DNA from: Xenorhabdus indica
Lineage (GTDB): Bacteria > Pseudomonadota > Gammaproteobacteria > Enterobacterales > Enterobacteriaceae
Length of the DNA stretch: 63,303 nt
Direction: 5' to 3'
Assembly: GCF_014467235.1 (NCBI RefSeq)
Contig: NZ_NKHP01000023.1
Span: 1 to 63,303, forward strand
The notes under the pieces are model-generated. The model was not told the DNA's origin. It searched no databases and saw only the letters and a program-made list of their open reading frames with translations. Below, piece after piece: positions 1 through 9,994 of this stretch (the stretch's first letter is position 1; the number at the start of each line of letters is the position of its first letter). Both the position numbers and the translations under genes were made by a program.

Positions 1-1
1 T

Positions 2-244
2 ACCTTGATTGAGTTACCCCCGCCGACACCGGAGGAGCTACAGCAACAGGCCGAATCAGAAAAGCGTTATCGCATGTCACAGGTGGCAAATACCATTGCG
101 CCACTACAGGACGCCGCTGACCTCGACATGGCCACGAAGGAAGAAAAAGCGGCTCTTGTCGCCTGGAAAAAATACCGCGTCCTGCTCAACCGGGTAGATT
201 GTTCCACTGCCCCCGATATCACATGGCCGGAACCGCCGAAGTGA
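2..244 (+). CDS. Phage tail fibre assembly protein (Tfa family), C-terminal part
   Basis: The reading frame is open to the left edge, so the gene starts outside the window and only about 80 C-terminal residues are visible. The segment has the usual Tfa tail: a charged helix, a central A-T-K-E-E-K-A-A-L motif, then [12 protein letters not shown] and the ending D-I-T-W-P-E-P-P. Tfa proteins are chaperones that help phage tail fibres trimerise and attach. The gene lies next to a tRNA-derived attachment scar at 408-457, which fits the structural-gene end of an integrated tailed prophage. The family call comes from these end motifs. The upstream fibre gene is not visible. Confidence 0.8.
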   Translation, partial: TLIELPPPTPEELQQQAESEKRYRMSQVANTIAPLQDAADLDMATKEEKAALVAWKKYRVLLNRVDCSTAPDITWPEPPK

Positions 245-287
245 GGGGGTGTTATCTCTTCCTTGCCCTATTATCGTATCCGAGTCG

Positions 288-352
288 TGTGTCATTTTTG
301 TGGCACACCATATGTCAATATTGTGCCAATATCAGGTACTTACATGTCACAA
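288..352. other. Cluster of short TGTG-CA type repeats beside attachment site (possible integrase arm sites)
   Basis: Between the tail gene and the attachment core lie related short words: TGTGTCA (288-294), TGTGGCACA (299-307), TATGTCAATA (311-320), TTGTGCCAAT (321-330) and ACATGTCACAA (342-352). Clustered direct and inverted repeats flanking the att core are typical of arm-type binding sites for tyrosine integrases. The function is inferred from position and repetition only, since the integrase is outside the window. Confidence 0.35.
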
Positions 353-407
353 CAGTGAATTATAGAGTGATAATGTTCAATTAAATCAATATCTTAAAGT
401 TAAACTT

Positions 408-457
<50 letters not shown>

Positions 458-466
458 TACAAGAAT

Positions 467-500
467 AACCCGTTATCTCAGGATAACGGGTTTTTTCTTT
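467..500 (+). terminator. Rho-independent terminator of the tRNA-Thr transcript
   Basis: An 11-bp perfect stem (AACCCGTTATC at 467-477 with GATAACGGGTT at 482-492) has a 4-base loop and is followed by a T-rich run. It sits ten bases after the tRNA CCA end, so it is the original host tRNA terminator left on the right of the attachment scar. Confidence 0.85.
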
Positions 501-792
501 TTTGTTTTTTCTAACTTCTTTATCAGGTTCAATTTTTCAGTCGGACGCTGACAAAATACAAACATAAGGCTAAAAACACGGGTATCTCAGTGCTAATTAT
601 TTTAGCAACAGGGATGAGCTATCGAGCAGATATATAAAGCAGTAGTAACCTGACTATGGCGAGTTAAGGTGAAAACTACCTTTGAAATTTATGTTTCCTC
701 CCAAATACTCTCCTCTTTCATACAAATCATGCTCCCATAAACAACAATAAGAAATTATCCGTTTTTATTGTTTTCTTTCCACCGACATACAG
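501..792. other. Intergenic region, no gene seen
   Basis: AT-rich spacer between the prophage attachment scar and the tyrP control region. No open frame with a convincing start or ribosome site and no strong hairpin were seen. Confidence 0.5.
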
Positions 793-856
793 TGTAATTA
801 TTTATTTACATCGTATGTACTATAAATTTGACAGCCATAAATCAATCCTTTACCCT
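793..856 (+). promoter_or_regulatory. Two TyrR-box-like operators overlapping the tyrP promoter
   Basis: Box 1 (793-810) reads TGTAAT-TATTTA-TTTACA, eleven of twelve defined positions of the TyrR consensus TGTAAA-N6-TTTACA. Box 2 (816-833) reads TGTACT-ATAAAT-TTGACA, a weaker match. Box centres are 23 bp apart. The TTGACA of box 2 can act as a -35 element (828-833), with TACCCT at 851-856 as a poor -10 after 17 bp. In E. coli tyrP a strong and a weak TyrR box govern repression by tyrosine and activation by phenylalanine. The same logic is inferred here. Confidence 0.7.
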
Positions 857-903
857 GCCTGTCTTATAACTATTTTTCCAACATATTCAGAGACGAGGAT
901 CGC

Positions 904-2109
904 GTGAGGAATCGCACTATTGGCAGTATTTTTATCGTCGCTGGGACGACGATTGGAGCTGGGATGCTGGCAATGCCATTGGCTGCGGCAGGTGTAGGTT
1001 TTGGAACAACACTCGCCATGTTAATCACTTTATGGGCATTGATGAGTTACACTGCACTTTTGCTGGTAGAAGTTTATCAACATAATCAAGCCAATACAGG
1101 CTTAGGCACCATTGCCAAACGCTATTTGGGGATCGGCGGACAGGTGTTAACAGGTTTCAGTATGCTATTTCTGATGTATGCCCTGACAACAGCCTATATC
1201 AGTGGCGCAGGTGAATTGCTGGCTGTCAGCCTTTCCGCCTGGATGGATAAAACAATTACTGTTTCTGGCGGGATCATCGTGTTTACGATAGTTGCCGGAG
1301 GTGTAGTCTGTATCAGCACGCAATCTGTTGATTTAATTAATCGCCTACTGTTTACCGCCAAAATCATTTTTCTGCTAGTCGTGCTCGGTGTGATGATGCC
1401 TCATGTTGATAAAATCAATCTAATATCCATGCCAATAGAAAAAGGGCTTGTACTGTCTGCGATTCCGGTGATTTTTACTTCCTTCGGGTTTCACGGCAGT
1501 GTGCCAAGTATTGTTTCCTATATGAAAGGAGATACAAATAAGCTACGGAAGATATTTATCATCGGTAGTGCTATCCCGTTGGGCGCTTACATCCTGTGGC
1601 AATTGGTTACTCTTGGAGCCATTTCTTCCAACACCTTTGTCGGTATTCTTGCACAACAATCTGGTTTAAACGGCTTATTGCAGGCAGTCAGAGAAGTTGT
1701 TGCCTCACCAAAAGTAGAACTTGCTGTCCACCTGTTTGCCGACCTTGCACTGGCAACATCCTTCCTTGGGGTTTCACTCGGTCTGTTTGATTACCTTGCT
1801 GATCTGCTAAAACGCCGTAACCACGCCAAAGGACGTTTGCAAACTGGTTTGATGACTTTTATTCCCCCCATGCTTTGCGCCCTGTTTTACCCTAACTTTG
1901 TTATGGCGCTGACATTCGCTGCTGTTGCTCTGTCTATTCTGGCTCTGTTACTTCCTTGCCTGTTGGTTTGGCGCAGCCGTGAAGAAAATCAGGGTGGATA
2001 TCGTGTCAAGGGTGGTAACCTCGCATTGATATTAGTTTTTCTTTGTGGCCTTGCTGTAATTGTCATTCAGATTGGAATTGTCACAGGTATACTGCCAGAA
2101 GTGGGGTAA
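904..2109 (+). CDS. tyrP: Tyrosine-specific permease TyrP
   Basis: A 401-residue inner-membrane amino-acid permease of the HAAAP (Mtr/TnaB/TyrP) family with about eleven hydrophobic segments. It aligns by eye along its whole length with E. coli TyrP: the start [10 protein letters not shown], the segment [15 protein letters not shown], a central [15 protein letters not shown] and the end G-I-L-P-E-V-G. It imports tyrosine by proton symport. The start is GTG at 904, preceded by a GAGG-type ribosome site at about 892-900. The two TyrR-like boxes upstream support the tyrosine assignment over Mtr or TnaB. It is a single-gene unit, convergent with yfaZ, with a shared hairpin between them. Confidence 0.93.
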   Translation: MRNRTIGSIFIVAGTTIGAGMLAMPLAAAGVGFGTTLAMLITLWALMSYTALLLVEVYQHNQANTGLGTIAKRYLGIGGQVLTGFSMLFLMYALTTAYISGAGELLAVSLSAWMDKTITVSGGIIVFTIVAGGVVCISTQSVDLINRLLFTAKIIFLLVVLGVMMPHVDKINLISMPIEKGLVLSAIPVIFTSFGFHGSVPSIVSYMKGDTNKLRKIFIIGSAIPLGAYILWQLVTLGAISSNTFVGILAQQSGLNGLLQAVREVVASPKVELAVHLFADLALATSFLGVSLGLFDYLADLLKRRNHAKGRLQTGLMTFIPPMLCALFYPNFVMALTFAAVALSILALLLPCLLVWRSREENQGGYRVKGGNLALILVFLCGLAVIVIQIGIVTGILPEVG

Positions 2110-2113
2110 ATAA

Positions 2114-2141
2114 TTATCCGCATCTTTAATGGTGCGGATAA
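2114..2141. terminator. Hairpin between convergent tyrP and yfaZ
   Basis: A 9-bp perfect stem (TTATCCGCA at 2114-2122 with TGCGGATAA at 2133-2141) has a 10-base loop, right after the tyrP stop and shortly past the yfaZ stop. The T-run is weak on both strands, so it is probably a bidirectional or Rho-assisted terminator. Confidence 0.6.
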
Positions 2142-2158
2142 CCCTAATTTAAAATATG

Positions 2159-2701
2159 TTAGAAACTCGCACCTACTCCGATGTAAAAACCGTCTGACAC
2201 TTTATTATTGCGATTTCCATTTTTTCCTTTCAAATCAATAACCCGATAACCAGCATTAATGGTTATTGGTTTAAAGAGAGTATAACGAATTCCGCCAGTT
2301 GCTTCAGTATAAGAATCAATGCCAGAAGTTAAACCCGATGGAGCACCATAAGCCTCACCGTATAATGACAAAGAAGGCATTACTTCCCAACTGAGGCCAA
2401 CACCACCAGCCAAGGCAGCACCATCTTTCCCCACTTTTGGTGACAAGTAGAGAGCTTTACCACCAACACTTGCTGTTATCGGACCAACTGGCAAAGCAAA
2501 AGCAGCCCCCAAGCTCCCTAACTGGCCATTATGATCACTGCGAGTCCAATTTCCATTGAGGGACAATCCGGCATTTTTATCACCAATTCCCGCAGATGCG
2601 CTGGTATAGTGTTTTCCTGCTTCTATATTCATAGAAATTGCATTTGCAGTACCTGCCACAAAGAGCAAACTGGCTGCACTGACAGCAATAAAACCTTTCA
2701 T
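2159..2701 (-). CDS. yfaZ: YfaZ-family outer-membrane protein
   Basis: A 180-residue protein with a cleavable signal peptide (M-K-G-F-I-A-V-S ... G-T-A-N-A, cleavage near residue 21) and alternating beta-strand sequence ending in phenylalanine (V-G-A-S-F), as expected for a small outer-membrane barrel. It matches E. coli YfaZ closely: H-Y-T near residue 30, N-W-T-R-S-D, S-Y-T-E-A and the terminal G-Y-R ... S-D-G. Function in the family is unknown. The start chosen is ATG at 2701, preceded by a purine-rich GAGAGAGAGA run. A frame six codons longer has no better ribosome site. In E. coli yfaZ lies near the men genes, separated by the arn cluster, which is absent here. Confidence 0.85.
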   Translation of the reverse strand: MKGFIAVSAASLLFVAGTANAISMNIEAGKHYTSASAGIGDKNAGLSLNGNWTRSDHNGQLGSLGAAFALPVGPITASVGGKALYLSPKVGKDGAALAGGVGLSWEVMPSLSLYGEAYGAPSGLTSGIDSYTEATGGIRYTLFKPITINAGYRVIDLKGKNGNRNNKVSDGFYIGVGASF

Positions 2702-2813
2702 ATCTCTCTCTCTTCTCAATCAGTAATTATGGTCGTTGCTAATATTCGTGAGCCATTTTACTGAAATCCAATAAACACTATAGATTATGAATGTAATAAA
2801 CTATTTAGATTCA

Positions 2814-4235
2814 TCAAGATATGTAAACACTGGATCGTTTCAGTACCCATTCTTTGATCTGTTGACGTGAAGTTTTTATCCCGCCATTTTTCAAATGTTC
2901 TGGTAACAAATAACAAGCTACAGGTCGTTGGAATGTAGCAAGTTTATCGGAAAGCCAATTAACAAGTATTTTTGTAAGTTGAGGATCATGTGTTTCGATC
3001 ACTGCAACAGGCCGATGCCCAAATTCAGTATCAGGCACTGGAACAACAAAACTTTGTTGAATTTGGGGATGCAGATTAATAATACGCTCAATATCTTCCG
3101 GCTGAATACCTTCACCACCACTGAAAAATTGGTTATCAAAACGTCCTAAAACACACAATTCGCCTTGTTTAAAAACACCCCGGTCACGGGTCGGAAACCA
3201 GCCTTCCTCTTTGGCTAATGGTTTTAATTTTCCATCAAACCAATAACCCATAGCGATACTGTCTGCCCGTATCTGTATTTCCTCATCCAACAAACGGATC
3301 TCTTTTCCCGGTAACGGCGTTCCTACTCCCGATAAGCCGTCTGCGCGTTTTGCACAGACTGTTGATGCCATTTCAGTCAAGCCATAACCGCACCAACAGC
3401 GGATCCCAATATGCTCAGCTTGTTGAATAAGTTCCAACGGTATCATTGCCCCGCCTAATAACACATCTTTCAAAGTCAGATCATGGTTACGAGGTTGGGA
3501 AAGCCAGCGCCACAGTTGAGTCGGTACTAATGAAGCATGCGTGCAACCCGATAAGGCTTTATCCAGAGAGTACATATCCCGCAATACCAATTCTGCGCCT
3601 TTCAATAGCCAGCGCCAAAGTATTCCCTGACCAGAGACATGAAATAGTGGCAACGACAGCAACCAACGATGATCCGGCTGGAAATCTATGCGTGAAAGGA
3701 CACCCTGTGCGCTGGCAAGGTGAGCACCAATAGAATGCACGACTGCTTTGGGCAACCCGGAAGATCCTGAAGTCAGGATCATGCTAGCCGGGCGATTGAT
3801 ATCCCATGAAACACATTTACCTGACACTTTTTTACCTGACATAACTGTAAACTCAGTTTGCCAGTTGAGTTCCGTTGCCTGAATGGCCGATACAGGTAAG
3901 CCGGTAAAATCAGCCACAAATGCCAGATTTAGGTGAGGAAGTAATTCTGTCAACAACGATTCAGGAAGTTGAGGATTGAGTGGTAAGGCTCTTGCACCGC
4001 ATTGCAGAACAGCAAGATAACATAACAAGAGATCTGCACTGTTCTTGCCTCTTAGGATCACACCATCACCTTGTGATACCCCCTGTAGCCGGAAGCAATT
4101 CGCAATAGTGTTAATTTTTGTTGCCAATTCCTGCCAGGTTATTGCGTTGTCACACAACCAAATTGCCTGTTTTTCTGGGTAACAAACCGCCCAATGATGC
4201 CATGGCCATTGATTAAACGACACTAATGAATTCAT
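2814..4235 (-). CDS. menE: o-Succinylbenzoate-CoA ligase MenE
   Basis: Converts o-succinylbenzoate, CoA and ATP to OSB-CoA in menaquinone synthesis. The 473-residue protein is a cytoplasmic ANL-superfamily adenylating enzyme. The phosphate-binding loop [11 protein letters not shown] is at residues 154-164 and Y-G-L-T-E-M at 284-289. It is slightly longer than the E. coli enzyme (about 450). It is the last gene of menD-H-B-C-E and overlaps the 3' end of menC by 23 bases, which suggests translational coupling. No strong terminator was seen before yfaZ, so some read-through is possible. Confidence 0.94.
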   Translation of the reverse strand: MNSLVSFNQWPWHHWAVCYPEKQAIWLCDNAITWQELATKINTIANCFRLQGVSQGDGVILRGKNSADLLLCYLAVLQCGARALPLNPQLPESLLTELLPHLNLAFVADFTGLPVSAIQATELNWQTEFTVMSGKKVSGKCVSWDINRPASMILTSGSSGLPKAVVHSIGAHLASAQGVLSRIDFQPDHRWLLSLPLFHVSGQGILWRWLLKGAELVLRDMYSLDKALSGCTHASLVPTQLWRWLSQPRNHDLTLKDVLLGGAMIPLELIQQAEHIGIRCWCGYGLTEMASTVCAKRADGLSGVGTPLPGKEIRLLDEEIQIRADSIAMGYWFDGKLKPLAKEEGWFPTRDRGVFKQGELCVLGRFDNQFFSGGEGIQPEDIERIINLHPQIQQSFVVPVPDTEFGHRPVAVIETHDPQLTKILVNWLSDKLATFQRPVACYLLPEHLKNGGIKTSRQQIKEWVLKRSSVYIS

Positions 4236-5217
4236 AATTCCACATCACTTCCAGTTCGTCTAATTCCATACAAGGCATATCACTGTCTGGCCAGCAACGG
4301 ATAAGTTGCGATTGAATCAGATTGAGTGTATCCAGCCCTGGCAGGGTCTCTGGTGTTAGCCAATATGCTAAGCGGGCCAGTTGTGTCAGACCAAAACTGG
4401 TTTCAATACTTGAGCTTATCACAGCATCCAACCCGGCTTGATGAGCTTCGGTGATCAATTGGCGACAACGGGTAATACTACCTACTAACGTCGGTTTGAT
4501 GATGATCGCGGTAACCCCTTCCTGGGCTTCTACTGTGAAACCTGCTTCACGAACACTTTCATCCCATGCAATGGCAATACCTGTCTCACGGGCAAATGCC
4601 AGTGAGTCTTCGCGGGTTTTACAAGGTTCTTCCAGAAAAGCAATACGCTGCCGATAATCAGGATTGATATACTTCGCAAATCCATCAGCTTTCGCTCGCG
4701 TCCAACTGCGATTGGCATCCAAGCGCAATTGTAGATCGGGTACGGCTTCCAGTAAGAGATTAACTACCATGCCATCCCGTACAGCTTCATAAAGCCCGAC
4801 TTTCACCTTAGCCATTTTCCTCCCGGCTATTTTTCCCAGATGCAAGATCACATCATCAGGATCCCCCGTACATAATAGTGCTTTGTGATAATTGGCCTCT
4901 GCGGGAAGTTCGCCCTGTAATTCAGCAAGAGCACAACTGATACCAAATGCGACAGAAGGTAATTCACTCTGCTCTGGCTCTTTATTTTGCCCTGTTTCAC
5001 TTTGGCACCAGTGTGTTAACCATTCCACCGCAGCACAGCAGGCTTGTTCAAGCGTTTCGTGACTAAATTCCGGCAATGGGGCAATTTCTCCCCAACCATG
5101 GTTACCATTTTCCTGCACATGCACTAACAAACCATCACGGGTTTTCAGACGTTGGTAACGTAAGATAACACCTGCCTCCATAGGCAGGCTGTATTGATAT
5201 AAGGTTGCTTTACGCAT
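4213..5217 (-). CDS. menC: o-Succinylbenzoate synthase MenC
   Basis: An enolase-superfamily dehydratase converting SHCHC to o-succinylbenzoate. The 334-residue protein shows the expected barrel residues: the K-V-K catalytic lysines at 137/139, metal ligands in L-D-A-N (D167), L-E-E-P (E196/E197) and W-D-E-S (D219), and the second lysine in I-K-P (K241). The menB stop and the menC start share a base (TAATG), so the two genes are tightly coupled. The length is a little above the E. coli 320, from an acidic insert around residues 72-85. All catalytic residues are intact. Confidence 0.94.
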   Translation of the reverse strand: MRKATLYQYSLPMEAGVILRYQRLKTRDGLLVHVQENGNHGWGEIAPLPEFSHETLEQACCAAVEWLTHWCQSETGQNKEPEQSELPSVAFGISCALAELQGELPAEANYHKALLCTGDPDDVILHLGKIAGRKMAKVKVGLYEAVRDGMVVNLLLEAVPDLQLRLDANRSWTRAKADGFAKYINPDYRQRIAFLEEPCKTREDSLAFARETGIAIAWDESVREAGFTVEAQEGVTAIIIKPTLVGSITRCRQLITEAHQAGLDAVISSSIETSFGLTQLARLAYWLTPETLPGLDTLNLIQSQLIRCWPDSDMPCMELDELEVMWNYEFISVV

Positions 5218-6074
5218 TATGGATTACGTTTAAATTTACTGAAATCAGGGTGACGTTTTTCGTTGAACGCATTACGTCCTTCCTGCCCTTCCTCAGTCAT
5301 ATAGAACAACATGGTGGCATTTCCCGCTAACTCCTGCAAACCAGCCTGACCATCGCAATCCGCATTCAATGCAGCTTTCAGACAACGCAATGCTGTTGGG
5401 CTGTTTTCCAGCATTTCACGGCACCAGCGTACTGCTTCTTTTTCCAGTTCAGAATAAGGAACAACAGTATTGACCAATCCCATATCAAGCGCTTCCTGAG
5501 CATTGTATTGGCGGCACAAAAACCAGATTTCACGGGCTTTTTTCTGCCCCACAATCCGCGCCATATAAGATGCTCCCCAGCCACCATCAAATGAACCCAC
5601 TTTAGGGCCTGTCTGACCAAAAATTGCATTGTCTGCTGCAATGGTCAGATCACACATCAGATGTAATACATGCCCTCCACCGATAGCATATCCGGCAACC
5701 ATAGCAACAACGGGTTTTGGACAGGTACGGATTTGGCGTTGAAAATCTAATACGTTCAGATGATGTGTTCCGCCTTCATCTCTGTAACCACCATAATCGC
5801 CACGGATCTTCTGATCGCCTCCCGCACAGAATGCTTTTTCTCCCATTCCTGTCAGGATAATTGTGCCAATGCTATCGTCATAACGGGCATCAGACAGTGC
5901 CTGAATCATCTCTTTAACGGTCAGAGGACGGAAAGCATTACGCACTTGCGGACGATTAATCGTGATTTTGGCGATACCGTCTGGAGATTTATGATAAAGA
6001 ATATCTTCAAACCCGCTGGAACAATCTTGCCATTCAATCGGGAAATATAATTTTTCTTCGCTTGGATAGAGCAT
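5217..6074 (-). CDS. menB: 1,4-Dihydroxy-2-naphthoyl-CoA synthase MenB
   Basis: A crotonase-family enzyme that closes the naphthoquinone ring of OSB-CoA. At 285 residues it equals the E. coli length. Features are the oxyanion-hole motif [13 protein letters not shown] near residue 80, A-I-G-G-G-H near 133 and the [12 protein letters not shown] segment near 155 that is characteristic of MenB rather than other enoyl-CoA hydratases. It lies 12 bases downstream of menH in the same operon. Confidence 0.95.
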   Translation of the reverse strand: MLYPSEEKLYFPIEWQDCSSGFEDILYHKSPDGIAKITINRPQVRNAFRPLTVKEMIQALSDARYDDSIGTIILTGMGEKAFCAGGDQKIRGDYGGYRDEGGTHHLNVLDFQRQIRTCPKPVVAMVAGYAIGGGHVLHLMCDLTIAADNAIFGQTGPKVGSFDGGWGASYMARIVGQKKAREIWFLCRQYNAQEALDMGLVNTVVPYSELEKEAVRWCREMLENSPTALRCLKAALNADCDGQAGLQELAGNATMLFYMTEEGQEGRNAFNEKRHPDFSKFKRNP

Positions 6075-6086
6075 TATTGAACTTCC

Positions 6087-6947
6087 TTAACCAAAAAGTG
6101 ATAAAAAATGGTTCACTGCGGCAGAAAAACCCGCAGGATTGCTGCTGTGAGCATTATGTCCAGCCTGGGGAATTATTTTTGATGGCAGTGCATACCGCTT
6201 CACAATTTCTTTAAATTTCTGATCGTGTTCACCACATAAATAAGCAAAAGGCACTGCTATTTTTTGTAATGCAGGCACTAACCAAGGCTGGTGCCCAAGT
6301 GAGGTACGTTCTAACATGTCAGCAATACTACAGCCTTTGTTTCGGCTACGAAGATGAATAAAACGGAGGCGCTGTTCCGGTGACAAATCTGCAAATACAG
6401 GTTGTTGATACCAGTCAGTCAAAACTGCCGACATGGATTCTTCACGAAAACGTTGTGCCCAATGCCTGTCATGCAACAATCTGGCCTCGCGCTCCTGCTG
6501 GGAAAACAGCCCCGGATTTCCCCCTTCTACCACTATTCCCCTTAATCCTTTTTGGTAACTGTGAGTCGTATTGTTTTGAGTTGCCTGATTTTGGACTGCC
6601 TGGTTTTGAACTGCCTGGTTTTGAACTGCCTGGTTTTGAACTGCATAGTACATAGCAAGCCGTCCACCAAGTGAATAGCCGATTAACCAGTAATCGTGGA
6701 TCTGATATGCAAGCAAAGTTTCGTTCAATAGCTTGCTCATCTCTGCAAAATCCCCCACAGCCGTAATATCGGCAGAGTCACCGTGACCGGGTAAATCAAT
6801 CAATAAAGAAGCATATTGGTTACAGGCGGTTACGATGGGCAACCATTCATTGCCACGTCCCAACAGACCATGTAACCAAACCAGCCATGTGTTCTTCCTA
6901 TCTACATTCACTGTCTCTGCATTGACTATCTGACCGGCCAATTTCAT
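6087..6947 (-). CDS. menH: SHCHC synthase MenH, with a pentapeptide-repeat insertion
   Basis: An alpha/beta-hydrolase-fold lyase that eliminates pyruvate from SEPHCHC. The triad is readable: Ser92 in G-Y-S-L-G-G, Asp242 in C-G-E-H-D and His264 in A-G-H-N-A-H. The motif V-E-G-G-N-P-G-L is also as in E. coli MenH. The protein has 286 residues against about 252 in E. coli. Most of the excess is a low-complexity segment at residues 101-126 made of repeated A-V-Q-N-Q units, just after the nucleophile helix. The frame is intact, so the enzyme is probably still made. The start overlaps the menD stop by four bases (ATGA). Confidence 0.93.
   Translation of the reverse strand: MKLAGQIVNAETVNVDRKNTWLVWLHGLLGRGNEWLPIVTACNQYASLLIDLPGHGDSADITAVGDFAEMSKLLNETLLAYQIHDYWLIGYSLGGRLAMYYAVQNQAVQNQAVQNQAVQNQATQNNTTHSYQKGLRGIVVEGGNPGLFSQQEREARLLHDRHWAQRFREESMSAVLTDWYQQPVFADLSPEQRLRFIHLRSRNKGCSIADMLERTSLGHQPWLVPALQKIAVPFAYLCGEHDQKFKEIVKRYALPSKIIPQAGHNAHSSNPAGFSAAVNHFLSLFG
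6574..6648 (-). repeat. 15-bp tandem repeat, five copies, inside menH
   Basis: Five head-to-tail 15-base units read TTTTGAACTGCCTGG on the plus strand, at 6574, 6589, 6604, 6619 and 6634. Units 3 and 4 are identical, unit 2 differs by one base, and units 1 and 5 are more diverged. The unit length is a multiple of three, so copy-number change by slippage would keep menH in frame and only lengthen or shorten an A-V-Q-N-Q loop. Confidence 0.95.
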
Positions 6948-8653
6948 AGTTCAGTCACCTGTTTCAGCAACTCTTGCAGACATATCGCACCTTCGTTATC
7001 TGTCACGATTAATTCAATGATTGTTGCTGTTTTTTGCTGCCATGCCTGTTCAAACGACTGTTTCAATTCAGACCAGTTTTGTGGCGCACTATAATTCAAA
7101 CCAAACATGGCGGCAGCGTGATTAAAATTGATATTTTGCGGCATACAGTAAAAACGCTGGCGTGTTTCCTGTGGTGTAGGCAGTAATGAAAAAATTTGGC
7201 CGCCATTATTATTTACGATAAACAACACTATAGGTGAAACGCTTTCCCGCAATAAAGCTAAGCTATTCAAATCATAAAGCGCAGAAATATCGCCAATAAT
7301 CGCTAAAGTCGGCTTACTGGTCGCCCGTTGCACACCGACAGAAGTCGCTATTAACCCATCAATTCCACTTGCACCACGATTGCTGTAAACCGGATAACCC
7401 GCAGGGAGTTGTCCTAACGCATCAATCAAACGGACAATCAAACTATTGCCGACAAATAACTGCCCTTGCTGCGGTAATAATTGATGTAGCTGATGAGCAA
7501 CCGCTGCCTCACTGAATTTTCCGGCCAATTGTGCGCTAACACAGCCGAATGCTTTTTCAGACCAAATCCCCAGTTCACTCGCCCAAGAAACCTTCGTCTC
7601 AAAAACATCAGGCATCTCTGTTTGAGCGGGGTGATACCGTAACCAATCAGCCACATGACAGGTAAACTTACGTCCCTGATGATTAGCGGGATCAAGCCTT
7701 CCCATAATAGGGTCAATAATCCAATACTCTTCTGGCTGACATTTGGCCTGCCACTGCAATAATCTTTTTCCGGTCAGACTGGAGCCAAACTGAATAACCA
7801 ACTGCCCTTTTGCCAGGATTTCCTGCGTACAGGGATGGTTCAGCCACAAATCAGCGCAAGGCAAAGGTTGACCTGTTTGGGACAACACATCTCCAATCAA
7901 TGGCCAGCCCATTTCTTTCGCCCACTGTGCAACAAGTTTCCCTTCTTCGGCTCCTATTCTTCCTGCCAGTACGACACCGCGTTTCTTCCGCCAATAATCC
8001 CAATCCGCTACTTTGGCAATAATGTGCGTTACTGATTGCTTAAGCCACGGCTGGTGGCCTTGCCACCAATTACCTAGCGTTTGCAGCCATGCCTGATATT
8101 TTTCATCGTCACCATATAACGGCTCAGCATAAGGGCAATTGATATGCAGCCCTCCTTGCTTCAGATTTAACATCGCATTATCAACGACAGAAACCAACCA
8201 ACTGGCTGAAATATCGATGGTCGGTCGTGGCAGAGAAAGTGTTTGAGCCGGATGTGAGGCAAAAATATTACTCTGGCGAATAGCCTGATTCGCACCACAA
8301 TCGATTAATTCCGGTGGTCTGTCCGCAGTGAGAAAAACCAACCGTTCACCGGTTAATCCGGCCTCAATCAGGGAAGGATACAGGTTAGCCACTGCGGTTC
8401 CTGACGTCACAATAACAGCAACGGGTTCCTGACTCGCTTTTGCCAATCCTAGCGCCAGATGACCTAGCCCTCTTTCATCAAAGTGGGTATGACATACCAG
8501 TTTACCGTTCTCTGCGGCAGCTTTTTTTACAACGGAAAGTGTCAATGGTGTGGAACGAGAACCAGGAGCAATACAGACATGACGCAGACCATGACGAGTC
8601 AGTGCTTCCAGTAAAAGTTCCGCCCAACGACGGTTCAGTGCGCTGTTTGACAT
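6944..8653 (-). CDS. menD: SEPHCHC synthase MenD
   Basis: A thiamine-diphosphate enzyme joining isochorismate and 2-oxoglutarate, the first committed menaquinone step. The chosen ATG at 8653 gives 569 residues starting [10 protein letters not shown], in line with E. coli MenD. A TTG eight codons upstream is possible but extends beyond the homologous N terminus. Motifs are [10 protein letters not shown] near residue 29, S-G-T-A-V-A-N near 85, [10 protein letters not shown] near 420 and the ThDP motif [12 protein letters not shown] near 450. It is now the first intact gene of the operon, because menF upstream is decayed. The operon promoter should lie within or above the menF remnant. Confidence 0.94.
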   Translation of the reverse strand: MSNSALNRRWAELLLEALTRHGLRHVCIAPGSRSTPLTLSVVKKAAAENGKLVCHTHFDERGLGHLALGLAKASQEPVAVIVTSGTAVANLYPSLIEAGLTGERLVFLTADRPPELIDCGANQAIRQSNIFASHPAQTLSLPRPTIDISASWLVSVVDNAMLNLKQGGLHINCPYAEPLYGDDEKYQAWLQTLGNWWQGHQPWLKQSVTHIIAKVADWDYWRKKRGVVLAGRIGAEEGKLVAQWAKEMGWPLIGDVLSQTGQPLPCADLWLNHPCTQEILAKGQLVIQFGSSLTGKRLLQWQAKCQPEEYWIIDPIMGRLDPANHQGRKFTCHVADWLRYHPAQTEMPDVFETKVSWASELGIWSEKAFGCVSAQLAGKFSEAAVAHQLHQLLPQQGQLFVGNSLIVRLIDALGQLPAGYPVYSNRGASGIDGLIATSVGVQRATSKPTLAIIGDISALYDLNSLALLRESVSPIVLFIVNNNGGQIFSLLPTPQETRQRFYCMPQNINFNHAAAMFGLNYSAPQNWSELKQSFEQAWQQKTATIIELIVTDNEGAICLQELLKQVTEL

Positions 8654-8783
8654 AGAGTGTTCGAAAACTTCTTTCAAAAATAAGATGAATTATATAAGAC
8701 ATTCTTCACGCTTATTCTCTTAAAAACGCCTTCTTTGTTATAGCTCAAAGAAATGCCATGTAATTGACGTTATTTCCATGAAC

Positions 8784-9230
8784 TTATTCATTTGCTGAGT
8801 TACCTAGCAATGAACGTAGTCCTGCGGCTTTATTCTCAATTTCTATCCATTCCTGCTCAGGATCAGAGCCAGAAACAATGCCTGCTCCCGCACATAATGA
8901 CAATAAATCACCCTTTATATAGGCGCATCACAACGAAACAGCAAATTCATTCTGCGCCAAACATAAATACCCCACAGATCCGGCATACCAGCCACGGTGA
9001 AATTGCCGTCGTTCCTGCTAATGTTTCAGTAAATATCTGTAACTGATAGCGGTAATAAAGTCGTTCTGGGGTCGAAGCAAGAAAAGCAGAACGACTGAAT
9101 ACCAACTTCGCTAACATTTTTGGCATTAAGGATTTCGCATATATCAGCGATAACATTGGCAATCTGATCCACAAACTTCCCCACTAATAACTTAATAAAA
9201 CGCAAAATTATACGAGTCACCAGGAATTAT
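8784..9230 (-). pseudogene. menF: Decayed menF (isochorismate synthase) remnant
   Basis: The minus strand just upstream of menD holds recognisable MenF pieces in order but in broken frames. They are an N-side piece Q-I-A-N-V-I-A-D-I, then A-F-L-A-S-T-P-E-R-L-Y and T-E-T-L-A-G-T. These are followed by a jump (over 100 residues missing) to G-W-Y-A-G-S-V-G-Y-L, an in-frame TGA, and the C terminus C-A-G-A-G-I-V-S-G-S-D-P-E-Q-E-W ending at the TAA at 8784-8786. Frameshifts, at least two internal deletions and a stop make it non-functional. In E. coli menF is the first gene of this operon. Isochorismate for MenD must therefore come from another synthase, such as one of a siderophore or secondary-metabolite pathway elsewhere. 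Confidence 0.88.
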
Positions 9231-9852
9231 TAAAGTACTTATTATTTATCTGATTGTTTATGCGGTTGGTTTTGATCTGAATATCTAACGATAACTTCAC
9301 CATTTTTACTGACTTATTGCCTATTTTTATTACTCAAATCAATAATTGCAAATTTTCTTTAAATAAATCAGTGATATATTAAGAATCACATTATTGACAC
9401 CGATAGAATCCTATTTCTAAAAATAAACAACACAAGGCTAACATGCCAAACTTAGTTATCAGAAAATGACTAATTTAATGTTTATGAATTTAATCACACT
9501 AAAAACCAAAAATATAATTCTCACTTGCAAAAAGATAATAAAATCATTCTCAAAACCCAAAAGTAAGTTTGAAAAAACAAATCACCTACTGATAATAATC
9601 ACCAAAAATATCAGCAATGAAAAATATTCACATTCATAATTAACATTTTTTATTGTGGTTAATTTCATTCATAAATATTAAATTAAAAATACTATAAGAA
9701 AATTCTCAAAAACAATTAAAAACAACAGGTTAAATATAATGCCTTTATTTTATATAAAAAAATAACAACAAGGTATTACTTATTAACCCATAATAAAATC
9801 AAGAAACAATATTGCCTTGATGTTATGTCTATTGTTTTTCAAAAAATACCCA
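9231..9852. other. Long AT-rich intergenic region upstream of pgaA
   Basis: Over 600 bases of very AT-rich DNA between the menF remnant and the pga promoter. I see no open frame with a credible start, no tRNA and no strong hairpin. The composition suggests a binding region for nucleoid proteins such as H-NS and a possible junction of acquired DNA, but this is inference. Confidence 0.5.
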
Positions 9853-9881
9853 TTGATATAAAGCCACACAATACGTATTAT
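9853..9881 (+). promoter_or_regulatory. Predicted sigma-70 promoter of pgaABCD
   Basis: TTGATA (9853-9858) and TATTAT (9876-9881) are separated by exactly 17 bases, a good sigma-70 pair. The predicted leader is about 105 bases and ends in AAAAGGGGACGCC before the GTG start. That segment holds the ribosome site and one GGA-type motif of the kind CsrA binds in E. coli pgaA leaders. CsrA control is inferred only. Confidence 0.55.
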
Positions 9882-9994
9882 TTTGCCTCTTCCAAAATGA
9901 AGAAACAAAATGCTTGTCTTAATCAAAATTCAATTTTATTTCGTCTGATTCTGCTGTTTTTTTAAATAAATAAGCAGTATAAAAAGGGGACGCC

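Noticed and set aside
6574..6648. CRISPR-like array
   Set aside because: Units are directly adjacent with no spacers and lie in frame within menH, so it is a coding tandem repeat.
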